From assembly GCA_025454275.1 (NCBI GenBank), contig JALOOS010000005.1:1-33192 (forward strand): a DNA stretch of 33,192 nucleotides, read 5' to 3'. Position 1 is the first letter of the stretch, and each line of letters begins with the position of its first letter. Below the pieces are notes generated by a model. That model made no database searches. It saw nothing but the letters and a program-made list of their open reading frames with translations, and was not told where the DNA came from. Below are positions 1 through 7,108 of this stretch, one piece after another. Made by a program: the position numbers and the translations under genes. The DNA comes from Desulfobacterales bacterium (GTDB taxonomy: Bacteria; Desulfobacterota; Desulfobacteria; Desulfobacterales; SpSt-501).

Positions 1-2240
1 TTGGCGTAGATGACCTTGCTGTCGCCGGGCGCGTAGAAATCCTCGAGCACCGATGCCGTGCGAAATCCCGTGCGCTCATAGAAGGCGCGGGTGCTGGCAT
101 ACTGCGGCCGGCCCGAAGTATCCGCGTAGAGCGTTGCCCCTCCCGCCTGACGGATCAACCGCTCCACCTCCATGAGGATCATTCGCCCGAGGCCCTTGCC
201 CTGGTTGTCGGGGGCCACCACGATCCAATAGAGGTCGAAGGCCGAGACCGTCATGGGCACCGGCCCATAGCAGGCATAGCCAGTCGTCTGGCCGTTCCGC
301 TCCATGAAGACGAAATGGTACCCGCTGGCCGCTCCCTTGGCGATACGCTCCAGCACAAGCTCTTCGGCGACGATCACCTCGGCGCGGCTGAAGAAGCCGG
401 TGGCCTCCGCCAGGCGACGCACGCGCTGGGGGTCCTGGGGCTCCACGTGGTGCCGGAGCCGGTAGGTCGCAACGGCCGGCGGCGCCGCCCGGCGGCGCGG
501 CGCGGCGGCGCAATGCGCGGCGGAGAGGCCCTCGAAAAAGGCGCGGGCGTTCATTCCCAGCGTGCGCGTCCGGTAGCCTCCCTCCTGCACGACCAGAACG
601 GGGATGCCGAGCTCCCCGATCATCCGCCCGTTGTGGCGGAAATCGGTGCGGGTCAGCGTCCAGGTGCCGGTAGGGTCTCCTTTGGCGGCATCCAGTCCGA
701 GCGCCACGACCAGGAAATCGGGGTCGAAATTCGCGATGCGCCGCAGGGCCGTCGCCAGCGCCTTGCGATAGCGTTCGCCGTCGATCGCCTCCGGCAGGGG
801 CAGGTTCAGGTTGAAACCGGCGCCCTCGCCGCTGCCGATCTCGTCGCGGAAGCCTGAGAAATAGGGGTAGGCGAAACTCGGGTCCCCGTGGATCGAGACC
901 GTCAGGACGTCCGGGCGGTCGTAGAAAATCTCCTGTTGGCCGTTGCCGTGGTGGTAGTCGATGTCGAGAATGGCCACCCGACCCTGCCGGCGCAGGAATT
1001 GGGCGGCGATGGCCGTGTTGTTGAAATAACAAAACCCGCCGAAGGCGCGCCGCTCGGCGTGGTGACCCGGCGGCCGCACGAGGGCGTAGGCCATCCGCCG
1101 CCCGTGGATGAGCTCCTGGGCGGCGGTGAGGGTGCAGTTCACGGCGCCGCGCGCGGCGGCATAGGCGTGGCGGGTAATCGGGGTGAAGGTGTCGATGCAG
1201 AAGTAGCCGGCCAGCACCGAACGGTCTTTCGGGGGGCGGGCCTTGTTGCGGATCGGAAAGACGTAGGGATAGATGGGGTCGTCCTCCTGGATCTCGGCGC
1301 AGGTCCGGCGGAGGAAGTTCACGAAATCGGCATCGTGCACGCTGAGCAGGAGTTTTTCCGGGAAAACCGCGGCCGGAAGGATGTCGAACAGAGGGCCGGC
1401 GGCTATTTCCGACAGAATGCTGCGCACCCGCGCCGGGGCTTCGACGTAGCCGCGCTCGTGTACGTGGTGAATCGCATGCTGGTCGTGAAATACAAGGACG
1501 ATCTTTTCGCAGGGGGTGCCGGCGAGGGCCGGGGCCACCGAGGCAGGCGTGAGGTAGCGGAACTCGCGGAGCCGGACCGGGTCCTCCGTAATGGAGGCGA
1601 CCACCTTCTCCACATATTCCGGGGGAACGGCGCCGGCGTACTTGCGCTCCAGGATCGTGCGGGCCACCGCGCGCATGAAGTCACGCCCCGGCCGTTCGGT
1701 CCGGTCCAGCCCGTCGAACATCAGGTAGGGCATGCAGGTCTGGCCGGCCTTGTACGGGGTCTCGTAGGCCGTGCCGATGATCGGGCGCGCCCCGTAGCGC
1801 TCGTAGAACCTCAGCCGCGCCCGGTTGTCGGGGAGAAGCGCCTCCTGAGGGCAGAGGGCCGAATCATCCGGCAGGCATTCGAAAAAGAGGGCCTGGGCGC
1901 CGGAGGCCGCGGCCTCCTGGCGCACCCGTTCGTAGAGCGCACCGCCCACTCCGCCGCTGGCCCGGCCGACCCGGGTGGCGATCCAGTCGAGGTAGCAGAA
2001 GCGGATGCGGGGCTCGTGCAGGAGAACGGCAAATCCCAATACGCGCCGGCGGCCGTCCTCCGCCACCGAAAGGGTGGTGCGGAACCGTTTCAGAAAAGGG
2101 TCGTGGAGATGGCGGCCGAGCTGGTCGATTTCGGCCGCGGGGACGGCCGCGAAGCGGCTGCGCATGATCGCCTTCACCTGCTCCAGCGCGGCCCGGTTGA
2201 CCGGCAGCACCTCGTCGTAAACGCGGCGGATGCGGAACAT
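1..2240 (-). CDS. GNAT / acetylpolyamine amidohydrolase (HDAC-type) / GNAT fusion protein, 3' end outside window
   Basis: Open for at least 746 codons from the ATG at 2240 to the window edge, so the C-terminus is missing. Residues about 1-165 form a GNAT acetyltransferase (YLDWIATRVGR followed by a GGVGGALYERV acyl-CoA loop). Residues about 244-590 form a deacetylase of the acetylpolyamine amidohydrolase/class II HDAC family: PPGHH with H393/H394, GGFCYFNN, DIDYHHGNG supplying zinc ligands D428 and H430, third ligand D517 in LGLDAAKGDP, and the EGGY tyrosine motif. Residues about 595 onward form a second GNAT (DNQGKGLGRMIL). The gene starts 3 bp after the preceding ATP-grasp stop, so it is the last visible gene of the kamA operon. 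All zinc ligands are present, so the deacetylase is predicted active. Substrate is unknown; beta-lysine, its conjugates or a polyamine are guesses from context. One polypeptide carrying two acetyl writers around an acetyl eraser is the odd feature. Confidence 0.88.
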   Translation of the reverse strand, partial: MFRIRRVYDEVLPVNRAALEQVKAIMRSRFAAVPAAEIDQLGRHLHDPFLKRFRTTLSVAEDGRRRVLGFAVLLHEPRIRFCYLDWIATRVGRASGGVGGALYERVRQEAAASGAQALFFECLPDDSALCPQEALLPDNRARLRFYERYGARPIIGTAYETPYKAGQTCMPYLMFDGLDRTERPGRDFMRAVARTILERKYAGAVPPEYVEKVVASITEDPVRLREFRYLTPASVAPALAGTPCEKIVLVFHDQHAIHHVHERGYVEAPARVRSILSEIAAGPLFDILPAAVFPEKLLLSVHDADFVNFLRRTCAEIQEDDPIYPYVFPIRNKARPPKDRSVLAGYFCIDTFTPITRHAYAAARGAVNCTLTAAQELIHGRRMAYALVRPPGHHAERRAFGGFCYFNNTAIAAQFLRRQGRVAILDIDYHHGNGQQEIFYDRPDVLTVSIHGDPSFAYPYFSGFRDEIGSGEGAGFNLNLPLPEAIDGERYRKALATALRRIANFDPDFLVVALGLDAAKGDPTGTWTLTRTDFRHNGRMIGELGIPVLVVQEGGYRTRTLGMNARAFFEGLSAAHCAAAPRRRAAPPAVATYRLRHHVEPQDPQRVRRLAEATGFFSRAEVIVAEELVLERIAKGAASGYHFVFMERNGQTTGYACYGPVPMTVSAFDLYWIVVAPDNQGKGLGRMILMEVERLIRQAGGATLYADTSGRPQYASTRAFYERTGFRTASVLEDFYAPGDSKVIYA

Positions 2241-2243
2241 GAC

Positions 2244-3254
2244 TCACCCCCCCTTGCGCCCGGCCGCAGCGATAATGCGCGCCACGGCCGTCTGGAAGGG
2301 AATGCCGGCTGTTTCCAGTGCGGCCGCAAAACCGGCATCAGGCGAAAGGCAGGGGTTGGCGTTGATCTCGAGGATCCAGGGCTCTTCCCCGCCATCGACC
2401 CGGAAATCGACCCGGGCGTAGCCGTTCAATCCGAAGAGCTTCCAGCAGCTCAGGGCCAGGGCTCCCAGCCGCTCCAGCAGGGCGGCATCCTGCCGCGGAA
2501 ACTCGAACCGGCGAGGGGTGTGGCTGAATTCGAAGGAGTCCGGATCCCACTTGGCGCGGTAGCCGACGATGCGCGGCCGGTTTTCGGGATAGCCTTCGAA
2601 GAGAATTTCCGCCGGGGGCAGGAGTTGCGGGCCTTGGGGCGCGGCCAGCAGCGACAGGTTGAACTCCCGGCCGGCGATGAAGCACTCGGCGAAACAGGCG
2701 CCGCCGAGGCGCGGGGCCCTTTCCGGGAGCGCCGCCGCGGCTTCGGTCGCGTTCTGCATGAGCGTGAGATCCGTTTCGTCGAGACCGATCGAGGCATGCT
2801 CCCACACCGATTTGACGATCCATTGCGCACCCGGCGGCGTCTCCGGGGGGGCGGCCAGGTCCGGGGCGTCTGCCGGGAAAGGGCCGATCCAGGCCGGTGT
2901 CGGCAGGCGGGCCGCGGAGAGAAGCTGCTTGGCGAGGATCTTGTGGGAGGTGAGGGCGACGGCCTCCGCCGGAGCCCCGGTGTAGGGCAGGCCGAGGGCA
3001 TCCAGGAGGCCGGGAACCAGGTGGATCAGGCGCCCCGTGCGGTCCAGGGATTCCACCAGGTTGAACACGCAATCGGGCGCAAGCTCAGCCAGGCGCCTCT
3101 TCGCCAGGGCCAAATCCAGGCTGCAGGGCAGGGGGACAGCCGTATGGCCGAGCGCGTGCAGGGCGGCCGCTACCGCGTCGACCTGAACCTCGACATCGCG
3201 TGCATCGGGTGCCTCATGGTCATCGACGGCATTGTGGGCGATGACTACGCGCAT
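2244..3254 (-). CDS. ATP-grasp ligase, D-alanine--D-alanine ligase-like (second copy of pair)
   Basis: A 336-residue ATP-grasp enzyme of the Ddl superfamily, expected to activate a carboxylate as an acyl phosphate and join it to an amine. The N-terminal domain carries FNLVESLDRTGR where Ddl has its substrate-loop Glu. The ATP-binding lysine is K148 in WIVKSVWEHASIGLD, and the magnesium ligands are D283 (ARVDFRVDGG) and E296/N298 (ILEINANPCLSPDAG). It overlaps the preceding paralogue by 10 bp and ends 3 bp before the GNAT/deacetylase fusion, which indicates translational coupling. It is not a housekeeping ddl by context: no mur or fts genes are nearby and there are two divergent copies in tandem beside an aminomutase. 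The specific substrates cannot be read from sequence. Confidence 0.85.
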   Translation of the reverse strand: MRVVIAHNAVDDHEAPDARDVEVQVDAVAAALHALGHTAVPLPCSLDLALAKRRLAELAPDCVFNLVESLDRTGRLIHLVPGLLDALGLPYTGAPAEAVALTSHKILAKQLLSAARLPTPAWIGPFPADAPDLAAPPETPPGAQWIVKSVWEHASIGLDETDLTLMQNATEAAAALPERAPRLGGACFAECFIAGREFNLSLLAAPQGPQLLPPAEILFEGYPENRPRIVGYRAKWDPDSFEFSHTPRRFEFPRQDAALLERLGALALSCWKLFGLNGYARVDFRVDGGEEPWILEINANPCLSPDAGFAAALETAGIPFQTAVARIIAAAGRKGG

Positions 3255-4258
3255 GGCCGCGCGCGCGCAGCGGGCACGGGGATCCGCATCCCGGCGGAGG
3301 CAAGGATCCGGGCGATCAGCTGGTCGAAGGAGATGCCGGCCAGGCCGCAGATGATCGGCAGATCGGAGTGTTCGGGATGCAGCCCGGCGAGCGGGTTCAC
3401 TTCCATGAACTGCGGCCGGCCGCGCCGGTCGCAGCGCAGGTCGAGCCGGCCGGCGTCCCGGCAGCCGAGGACCCGCCAGGCGTTCAGGGCGATCGCTTCG
3501 ACCTCGGCTACCAGCGGGTCCTCTTCCGGGCGCAGGAGCCGGTAGCGCACCAGCTCCTCGGAGTTCTCCTTGTTGTGATAGGAATAGACCTGCTGCTCGG
3601 CGGCCGCTAGAAGCAGCACTTCCATCGTCCCCAGGACCTCCGCTCGCGGCCCGGTGCCGATCACGGCGGTCGTGAACTCCCGGCCGGGCAGAAACCGCTC
3701 CACGAGCACCGGCTGCCCGTAGGCGGCGAGCAGGGCGCCGCAGGCCGGCGGCAGGGCACGCCGGGAGCGGACGATGGAGCTGGCGGAGACGCCCTTGCCG
3801 GTGCCCTCCGCCACGGGCTTGATGAAGTAGGGCGGCCCGAAGCGGATCTCCGCCGCCGCCTCCGGCGAGGCCGCGACGCCGAAATCGCAGGTGGGGATCC
3901 GGGCGTCGCGGATCACGTGCTTGGTCATGCCCTTGTGCAGGGTGAGGCTCATGACCAGCGGGTCTGAAAAGGTATACGGGATTCGGTAGGCGTCGAGAAG
4001 CGCGGGAACCTGGGCTTCGCGGCCGATCCCGGTCAACCCTTCGGCAATGTTGAACACGAGGTCCCAGCGGCCGCCCGCCGCCAGGCGCTCCACCAGCTGT
4101 TGGACGTTTCCGATCCGGTCGGTCTCGTGGCCCAACCGGCGGAGCGCCGCCTCGATGGCCGCAATCGTCTCCTCGCGGTCGAACTCGGCCGTTTCGTCTT
4201 CCGAGTACCCCCGCGCCAGGTACTCGCTCCTCAGATCGTATGTCAGGCCGATCCGCAT
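3245..4258 (-). CDS. ATP-grasp ligase, D-alanine--D-alanine ligase-like (first copy of pair)
   Basis: A 337-residue ATP-grasp protein, closer to classical Ddl than its neighbour. It has the EGLTGIGREAQVP loop (residues 73-85), the ATP lysine K147 in FIKPVAEGTGKGVS, a VLVERFLPGREF hinge strand, and magnesium ligands D273, E286 and N288 in RLDLRCD...FMEVNPLAGL. Length is typical for the family. It starts 16 bp after the kamA stop and overlaps the next ATP-grasp gene by 10 bp. The pair suggests two successive ligation steps or a heteromeric ligase acting on the KamA product. The C-terminus is a short Arg/Ala/Pro tail. An ordinary cell-wall Ddl is possible but does not fit the neighbourhood. Confidence 0.85.
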   Translation of the reverse strand: MRIGLTYDLRSEYLARGYSEDETAEFDREETIAAIEAALRRLGHETDRIGNVQQLVERLAAGGRWDLVFNIAEGLTGIGREAQVPALLDAYRIPYTFSDPLVMSLTLHKGMTKHVIRDARIPTCDFGVAASPEAAAEIRFGPPYFIKPVAEGTGKGVSASSIVRSRRALPPACGALLAAYGQPVLVERFLPGREFTTAVIGTGPRAEVLGTMEVLLLAAAEQQVYSYHNKENSEELVRYRLLRPEEDPLVAEVEAIALNAWRVLGCRDAGRLDLRCDRRGRPQFMEVNPLAGLHPEHSDLPIICGLAGISFDQLIARILASAGMRIPVPAARARPCA

Positions 4259-4274
4259 GCGGGCGCGTTCCGTG

Positions 4275-5600
4275 TCAGGAACCGATCACGTCCGGGTAGC
4301 GGTACTGACGGTCGCAGTAGTTGCGCAGCAGCAGCATGTCCCCCTCGCGTCCCTCCACGTAGTTCGGCATCAGCGGGATTTTACCGCCGCCGCCGGGGGC
4401 GTCGATCACATAGGTGGGCACGGCGTAGCCGCTGGTGTGGCCCCGCAGGCCGCGGATGATGTCGAGGCCGGATTCGACCGCCGTGCGGAAATGGCTCGAC
4501 CCGGTGATCGGGTCGCACTGGTAGATGTAGTACGGCCGCACCCGCATGCGCAGCAGCTGGTGACAGAGCGCGGTCATGGTGGCGACGTTGTCATTGATCC
4601 CCTTGAGCAGCACGGTCTGGGAGCCCAAGGGGATGCCCGCGTTTGCCAGCCGCTCGCAGGCGCGGGTCGCCTCCGGCGTACACTCGGAGGGGTGGGTGAA
4701 ATGCAGGCTCATCCACAGGGGATGGTAGCGCCGCAGCACGCGGACAAGATTCGGGGTGATGCGCTGGGGCAGCACGGCCGGGACCTTGGTGCCGATCCTG
4801 AGAATTTCCACATGCGGGATCGCCCGCAACTGGGAGAGCAGCCACCCGATGCGCTCATCGTTCAAGGTCAGGGGGTCGCCGCCGGAGATCAGGACGTCCC
4901 GCACCGCAGGTGTTGAGCGGATATACTCGATGGCGCGCTCCAACCGCGAACGGCTGGGGTAGATGGCGCCGTGGCCCACCACGCGGGAGCGCGTACAGTA
5001 GCGGCAATAGGTCGAGCAGAAATCCAGCACCAGCAGCAGGACCCGGTCCGGGTAGCGGTGTACCAGGCCGGGGACCGGGCTCATGGAGTCTTCGCCCAGG
5101 GGGTCGTCGGCCTCCTCCGGCGTGGTGATGAACTCGGCTGCCGTGGGCACCACCGTCCGGCGCAGCGCCTCCTGCGGGTCGTCCCGGGAGACCAGGCTCA
5201 TGAAGTAGGGCGTAATGCCGACCGGCAGCCGGGACTGGATTTTCTCGACCGCCGCGCGCTCCGGTTCGGAGAGGTTCAACATGCGCTCCAACTGATCCAT
5301 GTGACGGATCCGGTGGCGGATCTGCCACTGCCAGTCATTCCACTCTTTGTCGGTTACAGCGGGGAAAAAGGTGCGGCGAAACGCGGCCGTCTTGGGGTTC
5401 GAGGCGGGGCGTGACCGGGAGGCCGGAAAGACCGAAACCTTCCCTCTTAAACGCGGCGTGATGTCGGGTAATGGGACAACGTTTTGAAGACAGGCTGCAG
5501 AACCGGGAGGTTCGTCCTCGTTTTCACCTGCCAGCTCCCCGCCTGACCCCGGCACGGAGGCGCTGACAGGTTGCTGAAAACTCGCCGCATCTGGTTTCAT
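4275..5600 (-). CDS. kamA: Lysine 2,3-aminomutase, KamA family radical SAM/PLP enzyme
   Basis: A 441-residue enzyme predicted to convert L-lysine to beta-lysine. The radical SAM cluster motif is CSTYCRYC (C195, C199, C202), followed by SGGDPLT (about 239-245). The PLP lysine is K407 in APGGGGKIPLMPNYV. D363 (YQCDP) and D400 (YVIDAP) sit where clostridial lysine 2,3-aminomutase has the two aspartates that hold the lysine epsilon-amine, so lysine rather than glutamate is the likely substrate. The conserved core begins near residue 74 (FFPAVTDKEWNDWQWQ), leaving an unusual N-terminal extension of about 70 Pro/Gly/Ser-rich residues. The start at 5600 is chosen because AAAGGAG lies about 13 nt upstream; the frame is open 47 codons further. 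It leads the operon with the two ATP-grasp genes. A role as EpmB (supplying beta-lysine for EF-P) is the alternative, but the length and C-terminal region are those of the longer KamA class. Confidence 0.9.
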   Translation of the reverse strand: MKPDAASFQQPVSASVPGSGGELAGENEDEPPGSAACLQNVVPLPDITPRLRGKVSVFPASRSRPASNPKTAAFRRTFFPAVTDKEWNDWQWQIRHRIRHMDQLERMLNLSEPERAAVEKIQSRLPVGITPYFMSLVSRDDPQEALRRTVVPTAAEFITTPEEADDPLGEDSMSPVPGLVHRYPDRVLLLVLDFCSTYCRYCTRSRVVGHGAIYPSRSRLERAIEYIRSTPAVRDVLISGGDPLTLNDERIGWLLSQLRAIPHVEILRIGTKVPAVLPQRITPNLVRVLRRYHPLWMSLHFTHPSECTPEATRACERLANAGIPLGSQTVLLKGINDNVATMTALCHQLLRMRVRPYYIYQCDPITGSSHFRTAVESGLDIIRGLRGHTSGYAVPTYVIDAPGGGGKIPLMPNYVEGREGDMLLLRNYCDRQYRYPDVIGS

Positions 5601-5627
5601 GGGTTGATTTGATCTCCTTTCTGTTTC

Positions 5628-5644
5628 GCAATGGTTCCCATTGC
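5628..5644. repeat. Inverted repeat next to the kamA ribosome binding site
   Basis: Perfect 7-bp arms GCAATGG and CCATTGC around a 3-nt centre TTC. It lies about 8 nt upstream of the AAAGGAG element of kamA. It could be a repressor operator or an RNA hairpin that affects ribosome access. No T-run follows on either strand, so it is not an intrinsic terminator. Confidence 0.45.
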
Positions 5645-5686
5645 CGATTTGCTTGAATTCACATACATAAAGGAGTATGCTGGTTC

Positions 5687-5767
5687 CATCGGTGATGCTT
5701 TTTACGACGGAGGTGGTTCTGCCGGCCCCGCTGTGCGGCATTACCTGAGAATCAGCCCTTTACCCCC
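5687..5767 (-). promoter_or_regulatory. Apparently structured 5' leader of kamA
   Basis: Read on the minus strand, GGGGGT (5767-5762) can pair with ACCTCC (5714-5709). Inside this, GGTaaTGCCG (5745-5736) can pair with CGGCAgaACC (5724-5715), leaving an aa/ga internal loop. A further small hairpin CATC-ACC-GATG follows at 5697-5687. The segments CGAGGGGGTAA and TCTCAGGTAA inside it resemble two conserved blocks of the glycine riboswitch aptamer, but the spacing is short and the expected 5' GGAGAG block is not seen. I therefore call only a structured leader, not a riboswitch class. Confidence 0.3.
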
Positions 5768-5789
5768 TCGATATGGTATTTTGGCGGCG

Positions 5790-5818
5790 AACCTAATACA
5801 AAATAAAGTGCATGTCAA
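5790..5818 (-). promoter_or_regulatory. Candidate sigma70-type promoter for the kamA operon
   Basis: Minus strand: perfect -35 TTGACA (5818-5813), 17-bp spacer, -10 TAGGTT (5795-5790). The -10 is weak. A start near 5783 would give a leader of about 180 nt before the kamA start codon, containing the structured segment and the hairpin at 5628-5644. Confidence 0.4.
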
Positions 5819-5949
5819 CAAAATATTCGCCCGGCCGGGTTTCGCTCTGCAGGCGATTGAAAGTGATTATACAATAAAATTCCGATGATTACAACATATT
5901 CCGGAGCTCCTTGCAGGGAGCCCCCGCACGCGTTTCATCATAATAACCA

Positions 5950-5960
5950 TATGATATGAT
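5950..5960 (+). promoter_or_regulatory. Two overlapping TATGAT boxes, possible -10 elements
   Basis: TATGAT occurs at 5950-5955 and again at 5955-5960, each one base from the sigma70 -10 consensus, in an AT-rich patch about 105 bp upstream of the CBM48 start. No good -35 box lies at the right distance (GTTTCA at 5932-5937 is the best), so an activator-dependent promoter or no promoter at all are both possible. Confidence 0.25.
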
Positions 5961-6008
5961 TAAAAGTGTTTTACGGCCCACGGCGTGCACATTATCGGCC
6001 GGTTTCTG

Positions 6009-6024
6009 TGAAACTTGAGTTTCA
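6009..6024. promoter_or_regulatory. 16-bp dyad, possible operator upstream of the CBM48 gene
   Basis: Perfect inverted repeat TGAAACT-TG-AGTTTCA. It lies about 40 bp upstream of the start codon and downstream of the candidate -10 boxes, a position suited to a repressor site. No regulator gene is adjacent. Confidence 0.35.
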
Positions 6025-6064
6025 ATCATCAGCTCCAACCTTTTGCGGAGAAAGGAGGTCGGTG

Positions 6065-6382
6065 ATGCCTCGACCACCGAAACGAACGAAAAAGAGAGCC
6101 CCTTCACGGCGCCGGATCGAATTCGTCCTGGACAGCCCTCAGGCGAAACAGGTGATACTGATGGGGGATTTCAACCAGTGGGATCCCAAGGTCCACCCGA
6201 TGAAAAAAGACTCCGGCGGCCTTTGGCGCCGGCGGGTGATGATCCATCCCGGGCGCTATGAGTATCGTTTCTGGGTGGATGGGGAGTGGGTCAACGATCC
6301 TCAGAATCCCGAGCGCTGTCCCAACTGCTTCGGCAGCGAAAACAACCTCATCACCGTGACGGATCGAACCGCGCCCGCCTGA
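6065..6382 (+). CDS. Stand-alone CBM48 (AMPK-type glycogen-binding) domain protein
   Basis: A 105-residue protein that is almost entirely one carbohydrate-binding module 48/AMPK glycogen-binding domain. Visible motifs are VILMGDFNQWDP (about 30-41), the GLW tryptophan near residue 54, and GRYEYRFWVDGEWVNDP (63-79). Residues 1-17 are a Lys/Arg-rich tail. No catalytic domain is attached, so the likely role is binding alpha-glucan or regulating something through it. AGGAGG lies 6 nt upstream of the ATG at 6065, which fixes the start although the frame opens at 5966. It is the first gene of a plus-strand run with the PhoU-like and Pit genes (68-bp gap). No functional link to phosphate is known to me. 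Confidence 0.82.
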   Translation: MPRPPKRTKKRAPSRRRIEFVLDSPQAKQVILMGDFNQWDPKVHPMKKDSGGLWRRRVMIHPGRYEYRFWVDGEWVNDPQNPERCPNCFGSENNLITVTDRTAPA

Positions 6383-6457
6383 GGCGTTGCGCCCGGGAAC
6401 GGAAGCGGCTCGCGCAGACGAGTCACCGCGCGGAGCAGGTCTGCAGCGGAGATGCGC

Positions 6458-7108
6458 ATGTTCAACTTCCTCTTCAAAAAGGAAAAGCAGCTCGAGTCCC
6501 TGATTTACCAGTATCTCGACCATTTCGGCCAAACCCGGGAGCACTTCCTCAAGGCCATGGACACCTGCCTGAACGAAGGCATCTGCGGCGAGTTCGTCTT
6601 CCTGACCGATCAGACCCACAAGTTCGAATCCAAGGCGGATGAGATCCGCGACGAGATCAACTACATGATGTACAGCCGCGCGCTGATCCCTGAATCGCGC
6701 GAGGACATCATGAGCCTGATCGAGCAGGTGGAGGTCATCCCGCGCATTTTCGAGCTGATTCTGCACATCATTCGCACCCAGAAGCTGAAGATCCCCGAGT
6801 TCGTGGTGCTCGAGGTGAAGGACCTGCTCCGCATTTCCGCGGAGAGCTGCGAACTGGTGAGCAAACAGATCGACCTGCTGCTCAGGAACCGCCAGGGCAT
6901 CCGGGTGCTGCTGGCCACCATCGACGGCAACGAAAGCCACTGCGATCACATCGAGCGCAGCCTGATGACGAAGATCTTCGACTCCGATCTAGAGATCGTG
7001 CACAAGCTCCAACTCAAGGAGTTGATCGTGGCGATGGGCGAGATTTCCGACCAGGCCGACCGGGTCTCGCGGCGGGTGAATATTCTCACCCTCAAGAGGC
7101 GGGTCTGA
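6458..7108 (+). CDS. PhoU-like DUF47 family protein, partner of Pit transporter
   Basis: A 216-residue all-helical protein of the DUF47/PhoU-like family, which commonly sits directly before low-affinity phosphate transporters and is thought to modulate them. It begins MFNFLFKKEKQLESL, typical of the family, and has the acidic E.K.DEIRDEI helix near residues 60-70 and a second one around DGNESHCDHIERSL. The ATG at 6458 is preferred over the one at 6452 because GGAG at 6448-6451 is 6 nt from it. Its stop codon shares one base with the start of the Pit gene (TGATG), so the two are translationally coupled. Confidence 0.88.
   Translation: MFNFLFKKEKQLESLIYQYLDHFGQTREHFLKAMDTCLNEGICGEFVFLTDQTHKFESKADEIRDEINYMMYSRALIPESREDIMSLIEQVEVIPRIFELILHIIRTQKLKIPEFVVLEVKDLLRISAESCELVSKQIDLLLRNRQGIRVLLATIDGNESHCDHIERSLMTKIFDSDLEIVHKLQLKELIVAMGEISDQADRVSRRVNILTLKRRV

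Larger units (their letters stand above)
5601..6064. other. Divergent intergenic region between kamA and the CBM48 gene
   Basis: A 464-bp stretch without a convincing gene. It is clearly more AT-rich than its surroundings, as expected for a two-way promoter region. It holds a candidate minus-strand promoter, a leader for kamA with several complementary segments, a 7-bp-arm inverted repeat next to the kamA ribosome binding site, two TATGAT boxes on the plus strand and a 16-bp dyad upstream of the CBM48 gene. Each is listed separately. An open frame across 5631-5888 on the plus strand has no family signature and no ribosome binding site, and I do not consider it a gene. Confidence 0.7.

Noticed and set aside
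888..3545. Very long plus-strand open frame (885 codons)
   Set aside because: It is antisense to the GNAT/deacetylase and ATP-grasp genes, which show clear motifs on the minus strand. The translation is low-complexity Arg/Gly/Ala-rich, as expected for a GC-rich shadow frame.
2244..4258. Housekeeping cell-wall ddl genes
   Set aside because: No mur/fts context, two divergent tandem copies, and operon linkage to kamA and an acetyltransferase/deacetylase argue for a specialised role. Not excluded by experiment.
5709..5767. Definite glycine riboswitch
   Set aside because: Two blocks match the consensus, but only 9 nt separate them, too short for the usual P3b hairpin, and the 5' GGAGAG block is missing. 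Kept only as a structured-leader observation.
5631..5888. Possible 85-codon plus-strand gene in the kamA/CBM48 intergenic region
   Set aside because: No ribosome binding site, no recognisable family, and it overlaps the kamA leader and promoter on the other strand.
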